A program made the position numbers and the translations under genes. 64,000 nt of DNA from positions 3,146,690 through 3,210,689 of the forward strand of contig NZ_KI912268.1 of the NCBI RefSeq assembly GCF_000242615.2. The letters are read 5' to 3'. The notes beneath the pieces were generated by a model, which worked only from the letters and a program-made list of their open reading frames with translations, ran no database searches and had not been told where the DNA came from. Shown here piece after piece: positions 25,647-33,797 of the stretch. The stretch is from Holophaga foetida DSM 6591. Its GTDB lineage: Bacteria; Acidobacteriota; Holophagae; Holophagales; Holophagaceae. Numbering within the stretch: position 1 is the first letter of the stretch; each line of letters opens with the position of its first letter.

Positions 25647-25696
25647 TTGTTCAGGTTTGTACCAAGGATGCGCTGCTTTGGTACGGATTTGAACAA
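25647..25696. promoter_or_regulatory. Symmetric upstream activator site for the sigma-54 regulator
   Basis: Four 7-base elements form a fully symmetric 50-bp array: TTGTTCA (25647), GTACCAA (25659), TTGGTAC (25678) and TGAACAA (25690), with 5-, 12- and 5-base spacers. It can equally be read as two inverted 19-bp sites, each with TTG...CAA ends. It lies immediately upstream of the activator gene and about 110-160 bp ahead of the sigma-54 promoter, the usual enhancer distance. Binding by the adjacent activator is inference. Confidence 0.75.
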
Positions 25697-25806
25697 GAAA
25701 TGCTCAGGGGAAAAAGTTGTCCCGGGAACGGGCCATGTGGCGACAAATGCCTACCCTGTAGTTATTGCGCATGTTTGAGAACTCATCGGAGCGGGGTTCC
25801 AGGGTC

Positions 25807-25824
25807 TTGGCATTCCTGTTGCCA
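25807..25824 (+). promoter_or_regulatory. Sigma-54 (-24/-12) promoter
   Basis: TTGGCATTCCTGTTGCCA has the invariant GG (25809-25810) and GC (25821-25822) exactly 10 bases apart and matches the TGGCAC-N5-TTGC consensus at all but one position. A start site about 12 bases downstream would leave a roughly 70-base leader before the ATG at 25907. The divergent neighbour encodes a sigma-54 activator, which strongly supports the call. Confidence 0.85.
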
Positions 25825-25906
25825 TCTCCCTGATCATCCTCGACTCCATTTCCACAACCCAGGCCAGCATGGCCTGACCACTCATCCCCCTGAAGGAGAC
25901 TTGTCT

Positions 25907-27022
25907 ATGAAGACCCCGGAAGAACTCCTGAACGAGCGGCTGGACCGCCTCAAGAAGACCATCAGGCTTGAGAAGACGGACCGCACCCCTGTGGTGCTCA
26001 TGGCCGACTCCTTCTTTGCCAAGGAGCGGGGTCGCAAGATCGCCGATCTCTGCAAGGGAATCCCGATGGCCAGCGACATCATGGTGGAATCCGCCGTGGC
26101 GCTCGGTGGGGATCTGGATGGCGTCAATTCCGCCTTCCCTGCGGGTCCTCTCTTTCCCCTCATCTTCATGACCAAGGTCAAGCTTCCGGGTCGCGAGCTT
26201 CCCGATGATGCCCTCTGGCAGCTCGATGAGCGGGAGGTGATGACCCGCGAGGACTACGACACGATCCTCGCCAAGGGCTGGAACGCCTTCATGCCGGGCT
26301 ACGTGATGGGGCGCCTCGGGGTGGACCTGCCCGCTCTGGGCGCGGACCTGGCCCATGCCGGCGAGGCCGTTCAGAAGTTCGAAGCCCACGGCATGTATGT
26401 CTACTCCGAGCTGGTGACCATCACCGTCAATGAATACTTGAGTGGCGGCCGCTCCATGGGCAAGTTCATGCGGGATCTCTTCACCATGCCCGACAAAATC
26501 TCCGAGGTTCTGGAGGTGATCCAGAAGGAGAACCTCGAGCAGCTCCGCGGGATGATCCGCGCGAGCACTGGCAAGTCCCCGGTGGTCTTCGTCTCCCCTG
26601 CCCGGGGCGCCAGCGAGTTCTATTCCCCCAAGCTCTGGGAACGCTATGTCTTCAAGTTCATCAAGGAGACCGTGGACATGGTCAACGCGGAGGGTTATGT
26701 CTGTGACATCCATGCCGACGGCAATTGGGAGCGTGATCTCGACTGTTTCCGGGCCTTCAAGCCGGGTTCGGTCATCTTCGAGTCGGATGGTGTGACCGAT
26801 ATGGCCAAGATCCGCGAGAAGCTGGGCGGCCACATCGCCATCAAGGGCGACGTCCCCGCGGGCATGCTGGTGCTTGGCACCCCTGATCAGGTCTACAAAT
26901 ACTGCACCGACATGATCAAGGCCAACGGCCCTGGCTTCATCCTCTCCTGCGGATGCTCCTGCCCTCCCAACGCGAAGGTGGAAAACGTCAAGGCCATGAT
27001 CTCCGCCGCGACTGGCAAGTAG
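25907..27022 (+). CDS. Uroporphyrinogen decarboxylase / MtaA-family protein (possible methyltransferase)
   Basis: A 371-residue UroD-fold protein, start ATG 25907 with AAGGAG nine bases ahead. The C-terminal half aligns with MtaA/CmuA-type corrinoid methyltransferases: VCDIHADGNW in the place of the H-x-C zinc motif, VIFESDGVTDMAKIREKLGGHIAIKGDVPAG and the SCGCSCPPNAKVENVKAM ending that supplies the third zinc Cys. The first Cys ligand is replaced by Asp (H-A-D). It lacks the N-terminal porphyrin-binding pattern of HemE. No corrinoid protein gene is next to it. It is first in a sigma-54-driven two-gene unit with a secreted flavoprotein, so a role in inducible use of an organic substrate, perhaps demethylation, is likely but unproven. 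Confidence 0.75.
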   Translation: MKTPEELLNERLDRLKKTIRLEKTDRTPVVLMADSFFAKERGRKIADLCKGIPMASDIMVESAVALGGDLDGVNSAFPAGPLFPLIFMTKVKLPGRELPDDALWQLDEREVMTREDYDTILAKGWNAFMPGYVMGRLGVDLPALGADLAHAGEAVQKFEAHGMYVYSELVTITVNEYLSGGRSMGKFMRDLFTMPDKISEVLEVIQKENLEQLRGMIRASTGKSPVVFVSPARGASEFYSPKLWERYVFKFIKETVDMVNAEGYVCDIHADGNWERDLDCFRAFKPGSVIFESDGVTDMAKIREKLGGHIAIKGDVPAGMLVLGTPDQVYKYCTDMIKANGPGFILSCGCSCPPNAKVENVKAMISAATGK

Positions 27023-27136
27023 AACCTATCCACGCGATCCCGCCCGGGGGCCTCCGGCCCCTGGGTGTTGCTTCGCAGCAACCATGCTGTTCGATAGGCA
27101 ATCCGAACGCAGGTGATTCATCTCCAAGGAGGAGTC

Positions 27137-28639
27137 ATGACACGCATTTCTTCAGTGGGACGTCTGGTCGCTCTTGCGGCGGTCGGTGTCTGGGGCTTCG
27201 CCGCTCCGGCTTTTGATACCCAGACCGACATCGTCGTGGTCGGTTCCGGCGGTGCGGGGCTTTGCGCATCCCTGACCGCAGCCGAGGGGGGCGCCAAGGT
27301 GGTGCTCCTGGAGAAGAATCCCTTCCCAGGCGGCACTTCCAATGCGGCCGAGGGGATCTTCGGCGCCGAAACCGAAATGCAGCGGGAGCAGCTCATCGTC
27401 AACACCAAGGATGAGGTCTTCCGCATCGAGATGGAGGAATCCAACCACTGGCAGGGCAACGCTCCCCTGATCCGGGCCTACATCAATGAATCTGACCAGA
27501 CCTTCTCCTGGCTCCGCCGCAAACAGGGCGTTCCCTTCGTCACGACCGGGACCACGGCGCCCGAGGCCAGGGGACTGCGCACCTGGCACCTGATCGAAGG
27601 CAAGGGCCACACGCTGGTGAAGGTCCTCTTCGGGAATGCCAAGGCGAACCAGAACATCACCATCATGATGCAGACCCCTGGCCAGGAGCTCATCATGGAC
27701 GGGAAGAAGGTGGTGGGCGTGGTGGCCAAGGACAAGGCTGGCAAGGCCATCCGTATCGGGGCGGGAGCCGTGATCATCGCCACCGGCGGTTACGCAGAGA
27801 ACCGGGAGTGGGTCACCAAATACTGCGGGGATGCTGGCGCCGGTGCGGCGGTTCCCTTCAACAAGACAGGCGACGGCATCCGAATGGCCATGGACGCGGG
27901 GGCTGCGGTGGAAGGCATGTCCCACATGCAGTGGTTCCCGGCTGCCGATCCCAGGACCACGCCCCTGACGGTGAGCTGCCTCGGCTGGCAACCCACCAAC
28001 ATCCTGGTGAACAAGCGGGGTGAGCGTTTCTGCAATGAGGAGATCCTCCGCAATTTCAGCATCGCGGGCAATGCCATCCGCCGCCAGGGCTTCGGCTGGA
28101 GCATCTTCGACGAGAACATGAGGCAGCACGTCAAGAAGGATGGTCCCGACTGGGGTATCGGCGTCCTGGTCCAGCACGCCATTCCCATCCCCAAGCTGGA
28201 TGATGATTGCCAGACGGCCCTCAAGGGAAAGAACTTCGTGGAGGCCAACAGTCTGGATGAACTGGCCACCAAGATGGGTGTCCCTGCCACCACCCTGAAG
28301 GCCACCATGGAGAGCTACAGCCATGCTGTGGACGCGCACTACGACGCTGACTTCCTGAAGCCCAAGGAGCTGATGCACAAGCCCACTGGCAAGCTCTATG
28401 CGGTCAAGCTGGACCCCTACTACCTGACATCCCTGGGTGGCGTCACCGTCAATCCCAAACTCCAGGCTCTGGACAAGAACTGGGATGTGATCCCCGGTCT
28501 TTACGTGGTGGGCAATGATGCCGTCGGAGGCCTCTTCGGCGACACCTATCCCCTCGACGTCCCCGGGACGACTTACGGCTTCGCGGTCAATTCCGGACGC
28601 ATGGCTGCCAAGGCTGCCTTGAAGGCCCTCGGGAAGTAG
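27137..28639 (+). CDS. Exported FAD-dependent fumarate reductase-like flavoprotein
   Basis: A 500-residue FAD_binding_2 protein. The start at 27137 has a near-perfect AAGGAGGAG site and opens with a signal peptide (MTRISSVGRLVALAAVGVWGFAAPA). The FAD motif is DIVVVGSGGAGLCASLTAAEGGAKVVLLEK, followed by PGGTSNAAEG, an internal IIATGG, and near the end VIPGLYVVGNDAVGGLFGDTYP and GTTYGFAVNSGRMAA. Its architecture is that of the flavin domain of flavocytochrome c, urocanate or 3-oxosteroid reductases, without a heme or FMN domain. It would act outside the inner membrane, receiving electrons from an unlinked cytochrome. It is co-transcribed with the UroD-like gene. The reduced (or oxidised) substrate is unknown. 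Confidence 0.85.
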   Translation: MTRISSVGRLVALAAVGVWGFAAPAFDTQTDIVVVGSGGAGLCASLTAAEGGAKVVLLEKNPFPGGTSNAAEGIFGAETEMQREQLIVNTKDEVFRIEMEESNHWQGNAPLIRAYINESDQTFSWLRRKQGVPFVTTGTTAPEARGLRTWHLIEGKGHTLVKVLFGNAKANQNITIMMQTPGQELIMDGKKVVGVVAKDKAGKAIRIGAGAVIIATGGYAENREWVTKYCGDAGAGAAVPFNKTGDGIRMAMDAGAAVEGMSHMQWFPAADPRTTPLTVSCLGWQPTNILVNKRGERFCNEEILRNFSIAGNAIRRQGFGWSIFDENMRQHVKKDGPDWGIGVLVQHAIPIPKLDDDCQTALKGKNFVEANSLDELATKMGVPATTLKATMESYSHAVDAHYDADFLKPKELMHKPTGKLYAVKLDPYYLTSLGGVTVNPKLQALDKNWDVIPGLYVVGNDAVGGLFGDTYPLDVPGTTYGFAVNSGRMAAKAALKALGK

Positions 28640-28658
28640 ACGCTCTCTGCTCCAAAGG

Positions 28659-28690
28659 AACGGCCCGTCATTGGCGGGCCGTTTGTTCTG
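28659..28690 (+). terminator. Terminator of the sigma-54 operon
   Basis: A 9-bp stem (28659-28667 AACGGCCCG with 28675-28683) and 7-base loop is followed by TTTGTT, 20 bp after the flavoprotein stop. It has the standard form of an intrinsic terminator. Confidence 0.85.
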
Positions 28691-28695
28691 CCATG

Positions 28696-28780
28696 AAAGG
28701 GGGGACCGCCTGCTCACTGCGCTCGCGATGTCCCCCCTTTGACCCCCACGTGGTGGCCGGGCAAAGCCCGACCATCACGT
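28696..28780. repeat. Paired hairpin repeats between convergent operons
   Basis: Two further stems follow the terminator. 28696-28706 pairs perfectly with 28730-28740 (AAAGGGGGGAC), and 28748-28762 pairs with 28766-28780 (13 of 15) around an AAA loop. They lie between the convergent flavoprotein and btuD genes and look like a dispersed intergenic repeat unit; they may also stop transcription of the cobalamin operon. Confidence 0.65.
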
Positions 28781-28783
28781 CTG

Positions 28784-29497
28784 TCAGGGCAGTTCCAGCA
28801 CCATGGCGTTCTCCCAGCGGGCCTGGACGCCGAAGACCTCCAGGATGAGCTCGGGGGTGAAGACTTCGTTCGGGGCGCCATTGGCCCGCAGTTCGCCGTC
28901 CTTCAGGACCAGGACTTGGTCCATGAAACGCACCAGGCGCAAGTCGTGGACGGACATGAGGACTGTGGCCCCCTGTTCCGCGAGCTGACGGCCAAGGCGG
29001 AGGACCTCCAGGGCATGGCGGGCATCGAGCTGGCTGATGGGCTCATCCCAGAGCTGGATGGGGGCTTCGGTGGCCAGGGCCCGGGCCAGGAAGACCCGCT
29101 GGCGTTCGCCGCCGGAAAGTCGCGTCACGGGGCGCTTGGCCAGATGGCAGAGATCCAGGCGCTCCAGGATCTGATCCACCCCCTGGTCCTCATCGTCCCA
29201 GGCGTAGCGCCCCTGGACCACCACGTCCCGCACGGGGAAGGCGAATTCGGCGTGGGACTCCTGGGGGAGCCAGGCCAGGAGGCGGCCCCGATCCAGGATG
29301 GGGATCTTCTTGAGATCCCGGCCCTGCCAGTGGACCTTGCCCTTGGCAGGCAGAAGCCCGGCCAGGGCCTGGAGAAGGGTGGACTTGCCAGCACCGTTGG
29401 GGCCCATCACCGCGGCGAGGCAGCCCTTGGGCAGCGCCAGATCCAGGGACTTCAGGCGCTCTCCCACGGTGAGGCCAGTGGCTTCGATGGCCGTCAT
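28784..29497 (-). CDS. btuD: Vitamin B12 ABC transporter ATP-binding protein
   Basis: A 237-residue FecE/BtuD-type ATPase. The start ATG 29497 has GGAGG five bases ahead and overlaps btuC by 4 bp. Walker A is VMGPNGAGKST, the Q-loop LAWLPQES, the signature LSGGERQRVFLARAL, Walker B IQLWDEPISQLD and the H-loop MSVHDL. It powers cobalamin import through BtuC. It is last of the btuB-btuF-btuC-btuD operon under the riboswitch at 33398. Specificity for cobalamin is inferred from that riboswitch and the neighbours; the protein alone could be siderophore-type. Confidence 0.9.
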   Translation of the reverse strand: MTAIEATGLTVGERLKSLDLALPKGCLAAVMGPNGAGKSTLLQALAGLLPAKGKVHWQGRDLKKIPILDRGRLLAWLPQESHAEFAFPVRDVVVQGRYAWDDEDQGVDQILERLDLCHLAKRPVTRLSGGERQRVFLARALATEAPIQLWDEPISQLDARHALEVLRLGRQLAEQGATVLMSVHDLRLVRFMDQVLVLKDGELRANGAPNEVFTPELILEVFGVQARWENAMVLELP

Positions 29498-30471
29498 GTC
29501 CGCCTCCGAAGGAGATAAAGAAGGAAGGGGCCACCGGCGATGGCGGTCACCACGCCGAGTCGCATCCCCGAGGAAAGACAGCGGGTGGGGAGGTCGCAGA
29601 TGAGGACGAAGGCCGCGCCCCCGAGCATCGAGAGGGGCACGAGGTGCCGATGGTCGGGACCGAAGAGGAGGCGCAGGAGATGGGGCACCACCAGCCCCAC
29701 GAAACCGACCACACCCGCGGTGGCCGTGGCCAGGGCCGTCAGGACCGTGGAAAGGATGATGAGTTCCCAGCGGAGGCGTTTGACGTCCACGCCCAGGCTC
29801 TGGGCGCTGGCCTCCCCGAGGGAGAAGATATTGAGGCGCCGCCCCAGGGGCAGCATGAGGAAGCAGGCCACGAGAACGCCAGGCAGCCCCATCCACACAT
29901 GGGCCCAGGTGCGGTTCTCAATGCCCCCCATGAGCCAGAAGAGGATCTGGCCGCTCACCTGGAACTGCCCTGCGGTGAGGCTGAGGAGGAAGCTGGTGAC
30001 GGCTCCGAAGAGGGCGTTGAGGGCCACGCCTGCCAGAATGAGGTGCTCGGTGCTGGCCCCCTTGTGGGCTAGGGCCATGACAGCACCCGTGGCGATGAAC
30101 GCTCCGAGGATGGAGGCCAGGGGGACGGTGAAGAGGGAGGTCTGGCCGATGCCGAAGGCCAGCACCAGGACCGCGCCCATGGCGCCTCCGCTGCTGACCC
30201 CCAGGAGCCCCGGGCTGGCCAGGGGATTGCGGAAGAAGGCCTGCATGGCGACACCTGAGGCGGCCAAGCCAGCTCCGGCGGCGATGCCCACCAGGGTGCG
30301 GGGCAGGCGGACATCCCAGAGCACCGTGCGGGTCAACTCATCGCCTCGGCCCGCCAAGGCCTGGATCACTTCCCTGGGGGAGAAGCCCATTTCTCCGATC
30401 CCAAGGGATGCCAGGATCGCGGCCACCAGGAGGAGGGACAGGAAGAGGGTGGGAGCGGGCCATCGTTTCAT
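29494..30471 (-). CDS. btuC: Vitamin B12 ABC transporter permease
   Basis: A 325-residue FecCD-family permease with about ten membrane helices, the same length as E. coli BtuC (326). The start ATG 30471 overlaps the btuF stop (ATGA). Landmarks include DVRLPRTLVGIAAGAGLAASGVAMQAFFRNPLASPGLLGVSSGGAMGA near the N-terminal third and VGFVGLVVPHLLRLLFGPDHRHLVPLS near the C-terminus, the region that docks the ATPase. Confidence 0.93.
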   Translation of the reverse strand: MKRWPAPTLFLSLLLVAAILASLGIGEMGFSPREVIQALAGRGDELTRTVLWDVRLPRTLVGIAAGAGLAASGVAMQAFFRNPLASPGLLGVSSGGAMGAVLVLAFGIGQTSLFTVPLASILGAFIATGAVMALAHKGASTEHLILAGVALNALFGAVTSFLLSLTAGQFQVSGQILFWLMGGIENRTWAHVWMGLPGVLVACFLMLPLGRRLNIFSLGEASAQSLGVDVKRLRWELIILSTVLTALATATAGVVGFVGLVVPHLLRLLFGPDHRHLVPLSMLGGAAFVLICDLPTRCLSSGMRLGVVTAIAGGPFLLYLLRRRT

Positions 30472-31298
30472 CGGAATCGCTCCGGGTGAAGGGCCCGGGC
30501 CAGCCACTCATAGGCATCCACCCGGGTATGGGTAGTGCTGGCCAACAGGGCTCCGGGGATGAGCACCAGGTTGCCGTATTTCATGGCAGGGAGGTATTTG
30601 TAGGGGGGCGTCTGGCGCAGGATGCTGGGCAGGTCCTTCTCCTCGTCCTTGGGGCCCACCAGGACTTCCGGGTTCCAACGGAGCACCTGTTCCGTGGGCA
30701 GAGGCTGGTGGCCCTTGATCCCCGCCTGGGCCGCCACGTTGATGGCTCCGGCATGGAGACAGATATCGTTGAAGGAGGTGTCCGAGCCCGCCACAAAGGG
30801 GTAGATCGCCGCGGACATCACTCGGCGAGGCTTCACCCCGGCCAGTCGCTGCTGCAGTTCGTTCACTCGGCCCTGGGTCCGGCGGATGATGGTCTCGGCC
30901 CGATCAGGGTGTCCCAGGGTCTGGCCCAGACGCCGTAGATTGGCGTAGGCATCCTCCAGGGACTCGAAACGGTCGAAGAGCATGAGATTGATCTTCGACC
31001 GCCGGAGCAGTTCCACCACCTCGGGCCGGGAGTAGTTGGTGATGAGCACCAGGTCCGGCTTGTAGCGCAGGATGCTCTCGGCCTCGCTGTCCCGGATCAC
31101 CGGGATGCGCTGGTTGTCCTTCGCGTGCACAGAGAACTTGGGGTTCCGGGCGAGGTGGCTCAGGGCCGCGATCTGCCCCGGGTCCGCCACCGCCAGCAGC
31201 AGGTCATCCGTGCCCACCGTGTGGCTCACCACGCGGAGCGGTGCCCGCCCCCAGAGGAGGGCGGGCACCAGGGCGAGAATGCAGAGCAGGCGTTTCAT
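30468..31298 (-). CDS. btuF: Periplasmic cobalamin-binding protein, copy 1
   Basis: A 276-residue periplasmic-binding-protein with signal peptide MKRLLCILALVPALLWG and a BtuF/FhuD fold: RVVSHTVGTDDLLLAVADPGQIAALS, then PDLVLITNYSRPEVVELLRRSKINLMLFD, NLRRLGQTLGHPDRAE and NPEVLVGPKDEEKDLPSIL. It passes cobalamin from the outer-membrane receptor to BtuCD. It starts two bases after the btuB stop and overlaps btuC. No lipobox is seen. It is about 80% alike by eye to the copy at 33798-34622. Confidence 0.9.
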   Translation of the reverse strand: MKRLLCILALVPALLWGRAPLRVVSHTVGTDDLLLAVADPGQIAALSHLARNPKFSVHAKDNQRIPVIRDSEAESILRYKPDLVLITNYSRPEVVELLRRSKINLMLFDRFESLEDAYANLRRLGQTLGHPDRAETIIRRTQGRVNELQQRLAGVKPRRVMSAAIYPFVAGSDTSFNDICLHAGAINVAAQAGIKGHQPLPTEQVLRWNPEVLVGPKDEEKDLPSILRQTPPYKYLPAMKYGNLVLIPGALLASTTHTRVDAYEWLARALHPERFR

Positions 31299-31300
31299 AT

Positions 31301-33307
31301 CTAGAAACGGTAGCGCAGTTCCGCTGAAAGGCTGGGAGACATGGCTGGATAACCGTAGACCTGGGATGCATCGTTCCGGAAGTCATTGGTCCTGGACATC
31401 CAGGCCTCCTTCGATGCATGGGGCTGCATCAGGTTGTCGCCCCGCAAGGTGACCGAAAGGTTCTGCTGGATGGCCCAGGCTGCGGAAATGCTCAGGTCGT
31501 TGTAGTGGGTGCGGTAGACGAAGCCGTTCTCATACTGGGAGCCGGTCCAGGACCACCGTGCATCCATGCGGACATCCCCCAGGACACAGTAGGCGGCCAG
31601 TCCGAGGGACTGAAATGGGCGTCGGATCACGGCGCTGGAGGTCAGCTGCAGGGACTCCTCCACGCTGGTGTCCCGGGCCTCTTGGTTGCGATAGAAACTG
31701 GTCAGTCCCCAGTGCTTTGATTCGTAACCGCCCGAGATCTCGGCGGACTGGATGCGGATACCGTTCCCGTTGCGGTATACCCCAGAATACCCGTACCAGG
31801 AGGGGATCCAGGTCCCACCGTTGTAGTCGTAGTAAACCAAGCTGGAGTATATGGTCCGTGAGAGTTCCAGCTTGCCTTTCCATGGACCCCTCTCGAAGCT
31901 CACCCCGGTTTGGATGAACTTGCTCTTCTCGTTTTCGAGGGTTTCTCCGCCGTAACGGGCATTGAAGATCGAATGGTAAAGCTGGGGGTTGCTGAAACCC
32001 CAGCCTGCGGAGGCATAGACTCTGAAACCTGCCGGGAGGTTCCAGTTCACACCGCCCTTGCCGGTGTACTGGGAGGAACTGTGATCCACCATATTCCCGA
32101 GGGTATCGGTGGGAACCTCCTGTTTGTCCTGCTCCCAGCGTACGGATCCCACGAGTCTTAGGGTCGGGATTACCTCCAGCTGGGCCTCTGTGGCAAAGGC
32201 GAAGTGCTTGTCTTCGCCAACGAGGAAGGCTGTGCCCTCAAGGTCGGATGCCCTGACCCGGGATTGCAGAACCTCAGTGCTGACGTTCAGGGCGAGGATG
32301 CGGAAAGGTTCCCAGCTGAGGTTGGCTGTGGCCTGTTTCCCACGACTCAAGAACGGAACGGCGGGATCTCCTGCGGCCATCCCCGGTTCGAGCCTGTTCA
32401 GCTCATGGCCACCGAGAGTTAGGGAGCCCTTGAGGTTGGGCCGGAAGATGACATCGAGGGAGGCGCTCAGCACCTGGTCTCTGCTGCGCGTTTCGCGGGT
32501 CTCGTCGTAGTAAGAGGCACCGTATGGGGTTGTCCCGTAGTAGGCGTAGACGATGGGAATGGGCGAACCGGTATAGGCGTTCCGGTAGCTGAGGGTGGCC
32601 AGGCCCCAGTCGCTGATCTGCTGGCCTCCTCCCAGGAAGACTCCCGTCGAGCGGTAGGAGTTTTCGGATTCCAGGTTCGAGTCCTGCTGCTGAAGATCTA
32701 CAGAGCCCCGGACCCAGCCGCTACCCCAGCCGTAAGCGGGAGCAAAGGTGGTGCCGACGATACCTCCCGTTCCACCCTTGAGGCGGAAGTCTCCACTGAA
32801 ACCATCTTTGGCGCTTCCGGTGGAGTAGAGTGCCACGCTGCCACCCATGGCGCTGGAGCCGAAACGGGCCGAGCAGGGACCCTGTTGGATCTCGGCGCGG
32901 TCGATGCCAGCCAGGTTAACCAGACTCATGTTGGTGCCGACCAGTCCAGATGCGTCATTGATGCGGATGCCATCAATGGTGACCGCCACATCCTGGGGGC
33001 GGGAGCCTCCCAGCATGAAGGAAGAGGTGGCTCCGATGCCTCCGGTGCGGCTCACCTGACCGGGGAAGAGGGCCTGGATCAGGTCGGAGAGGTTGCTTGC
33101 GCCGACCTGATCCAGCTTCTCGGGGGTCACCACCTTTACCGGATTCGGTGTCTTCACCAGTTCCACGGGGCTGGCTTCGGCGGTCACGGTTACGGTGGCG
33201 CTGGCCTCGGCCTTGGGCTTGGGGCTTTCGGCGATGGCTTCGGCGTTCGTGCCCGCCATGAGACTCGCCCCAAGGGCGAGCAATAGTGCAATTCGGGTCT
33301 GTCCCAT
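31301..33307 (-). CDS. btuB: TonB-dependent cobalamin receptor, copy 1
   Basis: A 668-residue outer-membrane receptor, start ATG 33307 with GGAGG seven bases ahead. It has a signal peptide (MGQTRIALLLALGASLMAGTNA), a TonB-box-like VTVTAEASP, a plug domain with LDQVGASNLSDLIQALFPGQV and QGPCSARFGSSAMGGSVALYST, then a 22-strand-type barrel ending in Phe (LSAELRYRF), as required for outer-membrane insertion. Expression should be switched by the cobalamin riboswitch in its leader. It is closely paralogous to the receptor at 34624-36573, differing mostly in extracellular loops. Confidence 0.92.
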   Translation of the reverse strand: MGQTRIALLLALGASLMAGTNAEAIAESPKPKAEASATVTVTAEASPVELVKTPNPVKVVTPEKLDQVGASNLSDLIQALFPGQVSRTGGIGATSSFMLGGSRPQDVAVTIDGIRINDASGLVGTNMSLVNLAGIDRAEIQQGPCSARFGSSAMGGSVALYSTGSAKDGFSGDFRLKGGTGGIVGTTFAPAYGWGSGWVRGSVDLQQQDSNLESENSYRSTGVFLGGGQQISDWGLATLSYRNAYTGSPIPIVYAYYGTTPYGASYYDETRETRSRDQVLSASLDVIFRPNLKGSLTLGGHELNRLEPGMAAGDPAVPFLSRGKQATANLSWEPFRILALNVSTEVLQSRVRASDLEGTAFLVGEDKHFAFATEAQLEVIPTLRLVGSVRWEQDKQEVPTDTLGNMVDHSSSQYTGKGGVNWNLPAGFRVYASAGWGFSNPQLYHSIFNARYGGETLENEKSKFIQTGVSFERGPWKGKLELSRTIYSSLVYYDYNGGTWIPSWYGYSGVYRNGNGIRIQSAEISGGYESKHWGLTSFYRNQEARDTSVEESLQLTSSAVIRRPFQSLGLAAYCVLGDVRMDARWSWTGSQYENGFVYRTHYNDLSISAAWAIQQNLSVTLRGDNLMQPHASKEAWMSRTNDFRNDASQVYGYPAMSPSLSAELRYRF

Positions 33308-33397
33308 CTCATGCCTCCACGCATGGGTCCGTGGCGCGGAGGAAAAGGGGCAGGAGTCCCGATCCCTTCCCGCTCCCACGGCGGGTTCTGGGGAATG

Positions 33398-33566
33398 CTG
33401 GATCGGTCTCCGGGCTCGCACGCGACGGGTCCTTTACAGGCCCCCTGAAACCTTCCCGGGATCGCAGTCCCAGTGGTTCCAGCAAAGTCTCCCGGCTTTC
33501 GCCGAGGTGCATACCGTTGCGGGGCAGCGCAGGTTTTACACCTGTTTCCCGTTAACCAGCACGTGT
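33398..33566 (-). ncRNA. AdoCbl (cobalamin) riboswitch upstream of btuB copy 1
   Basis: On the minus strand the leader contains the conserved 5' part GGGAAACAGGTGTAAAACCTG, CGCTGCCCCGCAACGGTA, then an AACCACTG element and the B12 box AGCCCGGAGACCGATCC (33416-33400). These are the core elements of the cobalamin riboswitch class. Downstream, a dyad at 33314-33342 (CCTCC...GGAGG with CCACG...CGTGG) covers the btuB ribosome site, so regulation at translation initiation is plausible. Confidence 0.95.
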
Positions 33567-33660
33567 TGTGAACCCCCAGGATCCCACGGTTTGGAGGCAT
33601 ACGGCAAGAACTAGTCTGACCAGATGGGCGGATCTGCTCGGCCTGGAAGATCAAAAGAGT

Positions 33661-33705
33661 AAACGCAGAGGGCGCAGAGGTTCAAAAGAGAGGGCGCAGA
33701 GAAAA
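33661..33705. repeat. Short direct repeats of GAGGGCGCAGAG type
   Basis: AGAGGGCGCAGAG occurs twice (33668 and about 33689) within an A-rich stretch (AAACGCAGAGG...AAAAGAGAGGG), between the riboswitch and btuF copy 2. This wording is common in dispersed non-coding repeats of environmental bacteria. The rest of 33567-33797 shows no gene. Confidence 0.5.
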
Positions 33706-33797
33706 GCAAAAGACTGACTGGGATGGAGGGGACACAGTTTCGGGGCCTGCCAAAAGTCCTCCCAGCCCTTGGCTGACGGCGGTTTCCTATCAGTGAT

